A stretch of 64,000 bases of DNA from CAWDVR01 sp044869805 (GTDB lineage Bacteria; Acidobacteriota; Thermoanaerobaculia; Multivoradales; SZUA-115), in contig JBIOXV010000111.1 of NCBI GenBank assembly GCA_044869805.1, positions 1 through 64,000 on the forward strand, read 5' to 3'. A program made the position numbers and the translations under genes. Of this stretch, positions 1 to 6,658 are shown piece after piece. Within the stretch, counting starts at the first letter, position 1. The number at the start of each line of letters is the position of its first letter. A model generated the notes under the pieces. That model made no database searches, was not told the origin of the DNA, and was given only the letters and a program-made list of their open reading frames with translations.

Positions 1-1
1 G

Positions 2-73
2 CTCGTGCCCTTGGAGCCAGACGGCGAGCGGCTCGTCGCGTATCTCGAACGGAGGACACCATGGGACTCTTGA
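2..73 (+). CDS. C-terminal tail of an upstream gene (partial)
   Basis: The frame beginning at base 2 is open from the left edge and stops at TGA 71-73, overlapping the start of the next gene by 13 bases. The 23 visible residues are charged and carry no recognisable motif, so no family can be named. Short overlaps like this are common in operons, but a chance open frame of this length is equally possible in GC-rich DNA. Confidence 0.25.
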   Translation, partial: LVPLEPDGERLVAYLERRTPWDS

Positions 74-618
74 CCTTCAGTATCAACGTCACCCTGGACG
101 GCTGCGTCGACCACCAGGAAGGAATCGCCGACGACGAGACACACTCCTTCTTCACCCGCCTCATGGACGAGAGCGGGGCGATGCTGTGGGGCCGCGTCAC
201 CTACGAGATGATGGAGAGCTACTGGCCAGCGGTCGCCCGCGGCGACGCGGAGGCACCGCCGGCGATGCGCGAGTGGGCGGTCAAGCTGGAGGCCAAGCCG
301 AAGTACGTGGTGTCCTCGACGCGAAAGGACTTCCCGTGGACCAACAGCCACCACATCGCCGATGACCTGCGCACGGGCGTACAGAAGCTCAAGGACGCGA
401 CCCCAGACGGCGTACTCCTCGGTAGCGGCAAGCTCGCGACCGAGCTGGACCGGCTGGATATGATCGACGAGTACAAATTGCTCGTCCACCCCAGGATCGC
501 CGGCCACGGCCCGACCCTGTACGAGAGCGGGCTGCCCAGCACGCGACGGCTCGAGTTGATCTCGGCGAAGCCGCTCCGCAGCAGCGCGGTCGCCATGCAC
601 TACCGGCGCGCGCGCTGA
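61..618 (+). CDS. RibD C-terminal/DHFR-fold reductase-like protein
   Basis: A 185-aa protein of the RibD_C/dihydrofolate-reductase-like superfamily. It has the family N-terminus (LLTFSINVTLDGCVDH), the LWGRVTYEMM segment, and the late pattern with a GSGKLATEL loop followed by DEYKLLVHPRIAGHGPTLY. Members bind NAD(P)H in a Rossmann-like DHFR fold, but most are uncharacterised and are not proven folate reductases. The ATG is preceded by GGAGGAC. It is the first gene of the cassette-like array, and a second member of the same superfamily closes the array at 6659-7237. The family call is firm; the substrate is unknown. Confidence 0.85.
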   Translation: MGLLTFSINVTLDGCVDHQEGIADDETHSFFTRLMDESGAMLWGRVTYEMMESYWPAVARGDAEAPPAMREWAVKLEAKPKYVVSSTRKDFPWTNSHHIADDLRTGVQKLKDATPDGVLLGSGKLATELDRLDMIDEYKLLVHPRIAGHGPTLYESGLPSTRRLELISAKPLRSSAVAMHYRRAR

Positions 619-637
619 CTCGGAGATGGGTAATGTC

Positions 638-644
638 GCCTAAC
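638..644 (+). repeat. attC-like R'' half-site
   Basis: GCCTAAC matches the RYYYAAC end of integron attC sites and lies 20 bases after the first cassette gene. No GTTRRRY partner is visible within 130 bases. The next good R' core is GTTGGAC at 1053-1059, so the site is either degenerate or has been separated from its partner. Confidence 0.4.
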
Positions 645-682
645 AACGTATCTGGACTCCTCCGTCAATAGGAGGGGAGGTC

Positions 683-901
683 TTGCGAGTTCTCCAGTGT
701 GGAACACCGTGCTCATTCCATGTCGTCACGTGGCTGGACTCTGAGCGCTTCATGGTTGCCGGAACGATCAACGACTTCGACGCACCCCCGCCGGCGGGCT
801 ATCCTACAATCATTCTGTTCGACCTCGAGACTGGGCTGGAGACCTCGTTCCGGGGTCCGAGCATCGCGAAGAGCCCGGAAGTGAACAGCAGCGATGAGTG
901 A
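683..901 (+). CDS. small orphan protein, possible truncated cassette gene
   Basis: A 72-aa frame starting at TTG 683, with a purine-rich GGAGGGGAGG (671-680) just upstream and an in-frame stop at 641. The composition (WLDSERFMVAGTINDF, then PTIILFDLETGLE) looks like real protein, resembling one or two beta-strands of a larger secreted or propeller-type protein. I recognise no family. It lies between the first reductase gene and the acetyltransferase gene and could be a remnant of a longer gene. Confidence 0.4.
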   Translation: MRVLQCGTPCSFHVVTWLDSERFMVAGTINDFDAPPPAGYPTIILFDLETGLETSFRGPSIAKSPEVNSSDE

Positions 902-1059
902 GACCTTCTTCCCGCTCTGGGCGATGCCTCCTTCTTACCAAAGCCGGCATCGAACCGGGAGGCTCGCGAAGCGAGAGCCTCCCGGCGCCGAGGTCCGCCA
1001 CAGAACCCCTCACCCGTGCGGGCCGGTTTCGCCGCCCGCACAGTTCGGCCACGTTGGAC
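902..1059 (+). other. non-coding cassette junction with two palindromes and an attC-like core
   Basis: Contains two strong stem-loops, 957-965 with 975-983 (GGGAGGCTC arm) and 1016-1023 with 1034-1041 (GTGCGGGC arm), and ends with GTTGGAC at 1053-1059, a perfect GTTRRRY core. The acetyltransferase gene starts 20 bases after this core. I read the stretch as a degenerate attC or terminator region; no convincing R'' partner is visible next to it. Confidence 0.4.
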
Positions 1060-1078
1060 GGCCGAGGACAGCGATTAC

Positions 1079-1663
1079 GTGGAGCTGCTAACCCAAAGAT
1101 TCCTGCTCCGTGATTTCGCGCCGCAAGATGCACTGGCCTTTGAGGCATATCACGCGGACCCGCGATCAATTGAGTTATATGGGCCGGAGCAATCGGAGCC
1201 CGGTCATCCTAAAGAACTACTTGATTTATTCAGAACATGGGCCACAGAGCGACCAAGGCTCAACTATCAACTCGCTATAGTTCGACGCGATGGAACACAA
1301 ACGCTTATCGGCTGCTGTGGCCTGCGGAGCGCCGGTTCCGAGACAGGTAGGGCAGAATTGGGTATTGAGTTGGCGCCGGAGTACTGGGGTCGGTATAAGT
1401 ATGCCATCGAGGTGATGCGCGCCATGGTCGAGTTCGGCTTTGGAAAGCTGGGCTTACAAGAAATCTATGGTGGCACCGTTAGCGCCAATTATCGAATAGC
1501 GCGTCTCGTGAAATCCTGTGGCGCAACAGCGGTGATACGGCCAACTCCAGAATGGATGTCCGCCAAGGGCTGGAGCCAGATCGAGTGGCAAGTTGCCAGA
1601 GAGCAGTGGGAGAACGGCCATCTTATATTTCACTCCAGCGGACGCGCTAAAGCGCGCCGCTGA
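1079..1663 (+). CDS. GNAT-family N-acetyltransferase (RimJ/RimL type)
   Basis: A 194-aa protein if started at GTG 1079, 20 bases after the attC-like core. The frame is open further upstream to 1016, but that extension runs through the junction palindrome. Typical RimL features are the opening LTQRFLLRDFAPQDALAF, the acetyl-CoA-binding ELGIELAPEYWGRYKYAIEV region (about residues 105-125) and the following GLQEIYGGTVSANYRIARL helix. These enzymes move acetyl from acetyl-CoA to amines on proteins or small molecules; the acceptor cannot be predicted. The last codons and the stop lie inside the following attC stem. Confidence 0.85.
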   Translation: MELLTQRFLLRDFAPQDALAFEAYHADPRSIELYGPEQSEPGHPKELLDLFRTWATERPRLNYQLAIVRRDGTQTLIGCCGLRSAGSETGRAELGIELAPEYWGRYKYAIEVMRAMVEFGFGKLGLQEIYGGTVSANYRIARLVKSCGATAVIRPTPEWMSAKGWSQIEWQVAREQWENGHLIFHSSGRAKARR

Positions 1664-1678
1664 ATTCACACGTTGGAC
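1636..1678 (+). repeat. attC-like site overlapping the acetyltransferase 3' end
   Basis: CAGCGG (1636-1641) pairs with CCGCTG (1657-1662) and CGCGC (1643-1647) with GCGCG (1652-1656), leaving A1642 as a single extrahelical base, which is the hallmark of a folded attC bottom strand. The R' core GTTGGAC is at 1672-1678. The expected R'' (GTCCAAC) is not visible upstream, so the site is only half conserved. Confidence 0.6.
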
Positions 1679-1691
1679 GGGCGAGCGATGG

Positions 1692-1874
1692 ATGGAGTTC
1701 CTTCTGAGCTGCCCGTCAGGGTGTTCGTTACCGATCGTCGGCGCCGAAATCGACCCTCCTCGGTCGTTCACCCTCGCGTTTCAAAACGGCCAGCGACTGA
1801 CCGTGTTCGACGACAGTCCACAGTTCGAGTCGTTCTCCGTTCATATCGACGATCGGCCGTCCCTCTACGTGTAG
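1692..1874 (+). CDS. 60-aa cassette orphan
   Basis: ATG at 1692, 14 bases after an attC core; an alternative ATG at 1688 is in another frame. The protein reads as a small beta-rich domain, with SFTLAFQNGQRLTVFDD followed by SPQFESFSVHIDD, a pattern I have seen in small uncharacterised proteins that often sit in cassettes or beside toxins. I cannot assign a Pfam family. It is immediately followed by a GTCCAAC attC half-site at 1878, which supports it as the sole gene of its own cassette. Confidence 0.55.
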   Translation: MEFLLSCPSGCSLPIVGAEIDPPRSFTLAFQNGQRLTVFDDSPQFESFSVHIDDRPSLYV

Positions 1875-1877
1875 GCA

Positions 1878-2030
1878 GTCCAACCGGCCGTGGCAGCAGC
1901 CGAACGCCCCACGCGCCCGGTCGCACGTGGGCTCGTGCCGCGACGCCGCCGGCCGCGCCTGCGGCTCTCGCGCCCGTGGTACGCTCGAACGCTATCGTGG
2001 CGTTCGCTGCCGAACGGCAGGTCGTTGGAG
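1878..2030 (+). repeat. candidate long attC site (imperfect)
   Basis: Opens with GTCCAAC (1878-1884), a perfect RYYYAAC, and closes with GTTGGAG (2024-2030), which is the inverse of the left core except for the last base. The 153-bp interior is GC-rich and self-complementary in places. I see no convincing gene in 1885-2088; a 64-aa Arg-rich frame there looks like noise. Confidence 0.4.
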
Positions 2031-2088
2031 CACCTGCTACGTGCACTGGGGGATGCATTGGTGCAGGCGAAATTACGAGAGTAGGATC

Positions 2089-2155
2089 GTTCAACCCGGG
2101 GCTTGCACCCCACAGCCGGCTACGCCGTCCGCTGGTGAAGCACGCCACGTTAGAT
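2089..2155 (+). repeat. attC site
   Basis: GTTCAAC (2089-2095) and GTTAGAT (2149-2155) both fit the RYYYAAC/GTTRRRY consensus and enclose 53 bases with a GTCCGCTGG-type inner box. It sits 15 bases before the VOC gene start and marks the left boundary of that cassette. Confidence 0.6.
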
Positions 2156-2169
2156 GCCAGGGAGACATC

Positions 2170-2640
2170 ATGACCGTCAAGCGTATGGACAACGTCGGCA
2201 TCGTGGTAGAAGACCTCGATGCCGCCATTGAGTTCTTCACCGAACTTGGTCTCGAGCTCGAGGGGCGCGCTCCAATCGAAGGGGACTGGGCAGATGGCGT
2301 CACCGGATTGCGCGACATGCGCGTAGAGATTGCCATGATGCGTACGCCGGACGGTCACAGCCGGCTCGAGATCTCCCGATTCCTCGCGCCGCCTGTGGTC
2401 GCCGATCACCGCAAGGCCCCGGTGAACGCTCTCGGTTACCTACGCGTCATGTTCACCGTGGACGACATCGCCGATACGCTCGCCCGTCTCGGAAAGCGCG
2501 GCGCGGAGCTCGTCGGCGAAGTGGTCCAGTACGAAGACACGTATCGGCTCTGCTACATCCGGGGCCCCGAAGGAATTCTCATCGGGCTCGCGCAAGAGCT
2601 CGGGCAGGCCCTCCGGCCTTCGGCCTCCGGGGCGGCTTAG
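2170..2640 (+). CDS. VOC-superfamily protein (glyoxalase/bleomycin-resistance type)
   Basis: A 156-aa protein from ATG 2170, 15 bases after the attC core. The two beta-alpha-beta-beta-beta modules of the VOC fold are visible: MDNVGIVVEDLDAAIEFF at the start of the first and LGYLRVMFTVDDIADTLARL at the start of the second, ending in YIRGPEGILIGLAQEL where the terminal Glu is the usual metal ligand position. It resembles the glyoxalase I-like branch. VOC proteins act as metal-dependent lyases or isomerases or as drug-binding proteins; the substrate is unknown. The ORF is open upstream to 1927, but that extension runs through the attC site. Confidence 0.85.
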   Translation: MTVKRMDNVGIVVEDLDAAIEFFTELGLELEGRAPIEGDWADGVTGLRDMRVEIAMMRTPDGHSRLEISRFLAPPVVADHRKAPVNALGYLRVMFTVDDIADTLARLGKRGAELVGEVVQYEDTYRLCYIRGPEGILIGLAQELGQALRPSASGAA

Positions 2641-2647
2641 CTAAGTG

Positions 2648-2760
2648 ATGGCCGGCGTTGCTGAAGCAACATGGCGGCTTGCCAGCGTCGTGCCAGGACC
2701 GCCCAACAGCAGCATGCAGCGGAAGGCGCTTCGCGCCGCCGCTGATGCTGAGCGTTAGGT
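2648..2760 (+). repeat. attC site with conserved left extension (copy 1)
   Basis: The core attC is 2701-2760: GCCCAAC at 2701-2707 and GTTAGGT at 2754-2760 (perfect RYYYAAC/GTTRRRY). The stem is CAGCGG with CCGCTG plus GGCGC with GCGCC, and CAGCAT pairs with ATGCTG on the outer side. The 53 bases before it are shared with the site at 6517-6628, so the repeated unit is about 113 bp rather than 60 bp. Confidence 0.75.
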
Positions 2761-2807
2761 TGCCAGGAGAGTCCGGGTCGAGCGAGCTAGCACTGGGAGA
2801 GTGACGG

Positions 2808-3689
2808 TTGCCCCGATTCGGCAAGCGATACCGGTTGGTAGTCCTCCTGGGACTGGCGAGTATTTTTGCGCTGGTACTCGCCGGCAGGTGGCTGAATGCG
2901 ACAAAGCGAGGCGGGCAGGGGCCCGCCGAACCCTTCCGCATCGCCGGCAACCTGTACTACGTTGGCGCGACGGATGCCGCGGCCTTCCTCATCACCGGGC
3001 CCGCGGGCCACATCGTGCTAGATGGCGGCTATCCCACAACCGCACCGATGATCATCGCGAGCATTGCGAAGCTCGGCTTCAGCATCAAGGATGTCAGAGT
3101 GCTCCTGAACTCGGAGCCTCATCCTGACCATGCCGGCGGACTAGGCGTGCTCCAGCAGGCGTCTGGTGCCGAGCTGTGGGCGAGCGAAGCGAGCGCCTAT
3201 ACCCTCGCCTCCGGCGGCGACGACCCCGACGCGATCCTGCCGCTCAGAGCCCTTGTCCGGATCGGGGTCGTCGGGTACCCGGCTATGCGGGTCGACCACC
3301 GGTTCAAGGACGGCGACACAATCCGCCTCGGGCCGCTCGCACTCACCGCGCATATCACCGGCGGCCACACGCGCGGATGCACCTCATGGTCGTTCCACGT
3401 TCGTGACGGTGAGCGCGTGCTGAACGTCGTGAGCGCGTGCGACTTGGGGCGGTTGGCGACCTCGCAGTATCCAGAGCAAGAGGCCGACCTCGAGCGCAGC
3501 TTCAGGGTGCTCCGAAGCCTCCCCGTTGACATCTGGGTGACGTGCCATGCCCGACGGTGGGGCAGATATCGCAAATTCCTCGCCAGCGCTGCTGCGAAGG
3601 ACGCAGTGGAGCCGTTCATCGACCCTAAGGGGTACCATGCCTACATCGACGCTGCCGAGGCGGAGCTCCGCAGCGGACGCCTGCACTAA
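2808..3689 (+). CDS. subclass B3-type metallo-beta-lactamase with Glu at the first metal-ligand position
   Basis: A 293-aa protein from TTG 2808 (GGGAGAG upstream) with a membrane/signal segment at about residues 9-26. It has the B3 layout: IVLDGGYP (69-76), LLNSEPHPDHAGG (99-111), SACDLGRL (209-216), TGGHTRGCTSW (184-194) and DIWVTCHARRWGRY (241-254). Expected zinc ligands H105, D107, H108, H187 and H247 are present, but the position of the first His (H116 in class B numbering) is Glu103. Natural B3 enzymes with Gln or Glu at 116 are known, so it may still hydrolyse beta-lactams, but another hydrolase role is possible. It is flanked by attC-like sites on both sides. Confidence 0.8.
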   Translation: MPRFGKRYRLVVLLGLASIFALVLAGRWLNATKRGGQGPAEPFRIAGNLYYVGATDAAAFLITGPAGHIVLDGGYPTTAPMIIASIAKLGFSIKDVRVLLNSEPHPDHAGGLGVLQQASGAELWASEASAYTLASGGDDPDAILPLRALVRIGVVGYPAMRVDHRFKDGDTIRLGPLALTAHITGGHTRGCTSWSFHVRDGERVLNVVSACDLGRLATSQYPEQEADLERSFRVLRSLPVDIWVTCHARRWGRYRKFLASAAAKDAVEPFIDPKGYHAYIDAAEAELRSGRLH

Positions 3690-3809
3690 GTTAACCCTGT
3701 GGCGAGCGACAACCTGACCAGCGCTTGCAGCCGACGGCACGCATGTCATGCTGTGAAACCTCTGAGGAGCGGGCGCGCCGCGGCTGAAGCGCGACGCCAG
3801 CCGTTAGCC
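3690..3809 (+). repeat. attC-like site
   Basis: Begins with a GTTAAC-containing left core overlapping the lactamase stop codon region and ends with GTTAGCC (3803-3809), a common attC R' variant. The right half carries a GCCGCGGCTGAAGCGCGACG segment typical of L boxes. The left core departs from RYYYAAC at one position, so this is called with less certainty than the 60-bp sites. Confidence 0.5.
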
Positions 3810-3824
3810 CGACAGGCAACCGAG

Positions 3825-4697
3825 ATGAATCTTGATTCAGGTGCGGTGGATGCGATTCTCGCAAGACACGGCGTCCCGGGGCCGTGGGAGCCGCTGCCGT
3901 CGCTCGGTCTGGCGAATCGCATCTTTGCGACGCGTGATGTGGTCCTCCGCGTGGCGACCGACCATCCCGACGGCGTCGCGGACGCGCGCACGGAATCGGT
4001 TGCAGCGCCTGCGGCCCGAGCGGCAGGCATTCTGACACCGCGGCTGATCGTGTTCGATGATACGCGCACGCTGGTGGATCGACCGTTTTCGCTGTGGGAA
4101 CGCGTTCACGGAGAAACCCTGGGGCTCGCGACTCTGACCCGGCGTCAGGTGTCTGAGGTGTGGCGCGGCGTCGGTAGCGAATTGGCAAAACTCCATCTAC
4201 GGGTGCGCGAGTGTGCCGATCCGGCAGGCTATCTCGATCAACCTGCGCGCAACCAGGATATTGGTGGAGTTGTGAAGCGGCTCGTTGACGCGGGAAGGGT
4301 CGACATCGACACGGCTGGGCGAGTCGAGCAGATGGCCGGGGAACTGTGTCCGCGCATCGCAGAGGTATCCGAAGCCCGCTTCATCCATGACGACGTTCAC
4401 CCGATGAACGTCATGTGCTCACCCCGCGGTGAGTTGCTCGCCATCATCGATTGGGGCGACGCAGGCTGGGGTGATCCGTCCTTGGATTTCGCCGCGATTC
4501 CGATCGACGATGTCCCGTCTGCCCTTCAAGGGTACGAAGCCGAGGTGCCTGGGCTGTTGGGTCGCTACCCCGAGGCGCGGATCGCGTGGAATATGCTACT
4601 CGATGCCCTGGATGATCTCTGGGACACTCCAGCACGGTCACTGGACTTGGCGGCACTTGACCGGTTCATGCGAGAAGGGGAGCTACGGGCGGGCTAG
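3825..4697 (+). CDS. aminoglycoside/choline kinase-family phosphotransferase (APH fold)
   Basis: A 290-aa protein from ATG 3825, just after the attC core; the open frame upstream to 3699 is attC sequence. The catalytic loop is FIHDDVHPMNVM with H188, D190 (catalytic base) and N195, followed by the metal-binding AIIDWGDAGWGDP with D209. The N-lobe carries the LANRIFATRDVVLRVATD nucleotide-binding strand pair. The family phosphorylates hydroxyls of aminoglycosides, macrolides, choline and other small molecules. Cassette context makes drug phosphorylation plausible, but the sequence does not show which substrate. Immediately downstream is a perfect 14-bp hairpin. Confidence 0.85.
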   Translation: MNLDSGAVDAILARHGVPGPWEPLPSLGLANRIFATRDVVLRVATDHPDGVADARTESVAAPAARAAGILTPRLIVFDDTRTLVDRPFSLWERVHGETLGLATLTRRQVSEVWRGVGSELAKLHLRVRECADPAGYLDQPARNQDIGGVVKRLVDAGRVDIDTAGRVEQMAGELCPRIAEVSEARFIHDDVHPMNVMCSPRGELLAIIDWGDAGWGDPSLDFAAIPIDDVPSALQGYEAEVPGLLGRYPEARIAWNMLLDALDDLWDTPARSLDLAALDRFMREGELRAG

Positions 4698-4699
4698 TC

Positions 4700-4732
4700 G
4701 GGTAGGCGGGAGGTTTTGCCTCCCGCCTACCC
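4700..4732 (+). terminator. perfect 14-bp stem-loop after the kinase gene
   Basis: GGGTAGGCGGGAGG (4700-4713) pairs without mismatch with 4719-4732 around a TTTTG loop, three bases after the kinase stop codon. There is no T-tract behind it, so it is not a textbook intrinsic terminator. It may be a processing or 3'-end stability stem, or a fully symmetric relic of a cassette junction. Confidence 0.5.
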
Positions 4733-4807
4733 ACCACCGTCCGGCGCGTGACGACGATAGACTTCAGTGAAAGTCGAGCGACTCACAACAGTTGGCGGAG
4801 CGTCACC

Positions 4808-5185
4808 GTGAATGATTCAACGACAAGAGGGCCGGCCAACGATCCCCAGGATTTGGAGCGATTGTTGGTAGAGAGAGAGAACGCGGGAGATGTTACTGGC
4901 ATGACGGCGTTGTTCGAGCCGGACGCGGTAGTCGACATTGGCGGCGGAACGTTCCTGCGTGGCAAAGAGGCCATTCGCGAGTTTTTTACTAACCTCCAGG
5001 TTACGGGGTTTGGACCGGAAAAACGAAAGTTCGAGCTCGGAGAACAGCGACCAGCGCTCATTTGCGGTGATCTGGCCCTCACCTCGACGCGCAGCCGTGA
5101 TGGTACCGTGACCTCGGAAGTTGCCCGGCGCCAGAAGGATGGAACGTGGCTATGGGTGATTGACAGGTATTCCGTCTCTTGGTGA
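4808..5185 (+). CDS. SnoaL/DUF4440-like small alpha+beta barrel protein
   Basis: A 125-aa protein of the NTF2-like superfamily. The first helix is LERLLVERENAGDVTGMTAL, then FEPDAVVDIGGGTFLRGKEAI and the closing strands RRQKDGTWLWVIDRYSV, which is the usual ending of nuclear transport factor 2-like proteins. GTG 4808 was chosen because it follows a GGCGGAG ribosome-binding sequence and a GTTGGCG attC-like core at 4791-4797; GTG 4748 is an alternative but has no ribosome-binding sequence. Members range from polyketide cyclases to detoxifying isomerases; function here is open. Confidence 0.75.
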   Translation: MNDSTTRGPANDPQDLERLLVERENAGDVTGMTALFEPDAVVDIGGGTFLRGKEAIREFFTNLQVTGFGPEKRKFELGEQRPALICGDLALTSTRSRDGTVTSEVARRQKDGTWLWVIDRYSVSW

Positions 5186-5405
5186 TTGGCAGGTATGCAG
5201 TCGGGAGACATGTGAGGGGGGCGTCGCCAGCCAGCCCTTGACACCGCCATTGAGTGCAGCTCGCCTGCTCTGCCCCAGTCTCCCCGGCCACGCCCTCGGT
5301 CAGGCCATCTGGCTCGCCCGCCGAAGGCCCGGCCCGATCGGCGGCCCAGACAGTGGACTTCGCTGCTAGACTTCAACCAACAGTCTCGAGCGATGGGAGT
5401 CCCAC
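5186..5405. other. intergenic stretch without a recognisable gene or attC
   Basis: 220 bases between the SnoaL-like and the second VOC gene. A short imperfect duplication (TGATTGACAGGTAT at about 5159 and TGATTGGCAGGTAT at about 5183) straddles the upstream stop codon. No RYYYAAC/GTTRRRY pair of the right polarity is visible, so this junction has either lost its attC or never had one. Confidence 0.35.
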
Positions 5406-5846
5406 ATGAACTCTATCAAGGCGGCTTCAATACCCGCGACCCGCGAAGCGGTGAGTAGGAATCTCGTTTCGATCAGTCCATTCTTCATCGTGAAGGACCT
5501 ACAGACCTCGATCGCTTATTACATTGAGCGCATGGGCTTCCAGCTCGACTTCCACGGTCCAGACGATGACGTGTACTACGGCCGAGTGAGCCGAGATGGA
5601 ATCGGCATCATGCTCAAGGCGATCGTTCCCGAGGTACTTCCGCGTCCAAACCACACCCGACACGAATGGGCTCGGTGGGACGCGTACATCTACACCTTGG
5701 ACCCTGACACGCTCTTCAACGAGTTCAAGCAGCGCGGTGTGTCGTTCGTCAAAGAGCTGTCGTTCATAGACCAGGACCTGTGGGGCTTCGAGGTCACGGA
5801 TGCCGACGGCTATGTTCTTGCTTTCTTTCAGCTCCGCAAGCAGTAG
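5406..5846 (+). CDS. VOC-superfamily protein (bleomycin-resistance type)
   Basis: A 146-aa protein from ATG 5406. After a 25-residue leader, the VOC module starts SISPFFIVKDLQTSIAYYIE and continues MGFQLDFHGPDDDVYYGRV; the second half has the aromatic HEWARWDAYIYTLDPDTLF and ends WGFEVTDADGYVLAFFQL, the standard closing strand. This arrangement fits the dimeric antibiotic-binding VOC proteins (bleomycin type) better than glyoxalase I, but no ligand can be assigned. It is only weakly similar to the VOC protein at 2170, so the two are independent acquisitions rather than a duplication. Confidence 0.85.
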   Translation: MNSIKAASIPATREAVSRNLVSISPFFIVKDLQTSIAYYIERMGFQLDFHGPDDDVYYGRVSRDGIGIMLKAIVPEVLPRPNHTRHEWARWDAYIYTLDPDTLFNEFKQRGVSFVKELSFIDQDLWGFEVTDADGYVLAFFQLRKQ

Positions 5847-5867
5847 GGGCGACTGCGGAGCATCGCA

Positions 5868-5992
5868 GGCTAACTGGCCGATGCAGCGGACGGCGACTCC
5901 GGGTGACCGTCATGAAGGACTCGGTGGCGTTGGCGCTCGAAGGTTGGAGGTGATCGCCGCGCCGCATGCGGTTGAGCGTTGAGCCGTTGGAC
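5868..5992 (+). repeat. attC site, long form
   Basis: GGCTAAC (5868-5874) and GTTGGAC (5986-5992) enclose a 111-base interior. Just inside the left core is GATGCAGCGGACGGCG, the same L-box as in the 60-bp sites at 2701 and 6569, and the right side carries CGCCGCATGCGGTTGAGCG. The longer variable terminal structure is typical of 100-130-bp attC sites. Confidence 0.65.
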
Positions 5993-6033
5993 GGATCCTT
6001 TGCAGCACACCTTACGAGGACCTGGAGGATGAG

Positions 6034-6516
6034 ATGGCAGGCAGCTCCGTTGACGCGAAGGGCACACCGGAGGCCCAGCTTCGATCTTACATCGAGAGGT
6101 TCGATCCCAAGGACCAGAGGCTCATCCGCTCAGTCCGGTCTGCTGTGCGCAAGCGATTCCCGACCGCCAACGAGCTGGCGTACGACTACGGCAGCTTCTT
6201 CGTCATCTCCTATTCGCCGACGGAGCAGGGGATCGATGGCGTCGTGTCAATCGCCGCACGTGCCGACGGTGTGCGCCTGTACTTAAATCAGGGACCGCAA
6301 TTGCCAGACCCGAAAGGGCTTCTTCTGGGATCGGGAAAGCAGACCCGCTTCGTCCCGGTGGAAGCTGCTAGGCGGTTGGCGCATCCGGATGTTGAGGCGC
6401 TGATCGCCGCTGCGATTGACCTGGCTAGTGTTCCGTTGCCATCCAGTGGTCGGGGCAAACTCGTCATTAAGTCGGATGCTGCGAAGCAGCGGCCACGCCG
6501 GAAGCCGACGACGTGA
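6034..6516 (+). CDS. DUF1801 (YdhG-like) domain protein
   Basis: A 160-aa protein from ATG 6034, 41 bases after an attC core and preceded by GGAGGATGAG. It shows the DUF1801 pattern: a helical start with IERFDPKDQRLIRSVRSAVR, the ELAYDYGSFFVISYSPTEQG strand pair, and the GPQLPDPKGLLLGSGKQTRF loop followed by LAHPDVEALIAAAID. The family is small, widespread and without established biochemistry; members are frequent in cassette arrays. The Lys/Arg-rich tail (AAKQRPRRKPTT) runs up to the next attC unit. Confidence 0.8.
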   Translation: MAGSSVDAKGTPEAQLRSYIERFDPKDQRLIRSVRSAVRKRFPTANELAYDYGSFFVISYSPTEQGIDGVVSIAARADGVRLYLNQGPQLPDPKGLLLGSGKQTRFVPVEAARRLAHPDVEALIAAAIDLASVPLPSSGRGKLVIKSDAAKQRPRRKPTT

Positions 6517-6628
6517 CGGCGGGCGTAGCTGAGGCAACGTGGCGGCCTGCCAGCGTCGTGCCTGGACCGCCCAACGACAGCATGCGGCGGACGGCGCTCC
6601 CCGCCGCCGCTGAACCGGAGCGTTGGAT
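6517..6628 (+). repeat. attC site with conserved left extension (copy 2)
   Basis: The core attC is 6569-6628: GCCCAAC at 6569-6575 and GTTGGAT at 6622-6628. The stem GGCGG/CCGCC carries an extrahelical A, and the right side reads GCCGCTGAACCGGAGC. The whole unit, including about 52 bases before the core, aligns by eye without gaps to 2648-2760, with roughly one difference in six. Confidence 0.75.
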
Positions 6629-6658
6629 GGCATGGATTCATAACGTGAGCGCGACAAG

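Noticed and set aside
1890..2084. 64-aa frame between the 60-aa orphan and the attC at 2089
   Set aside because: Very Arg/Pro/Leu-rich, lies inside a probable attC-like repeat and has no ribosome-binding site; not called as a gene.
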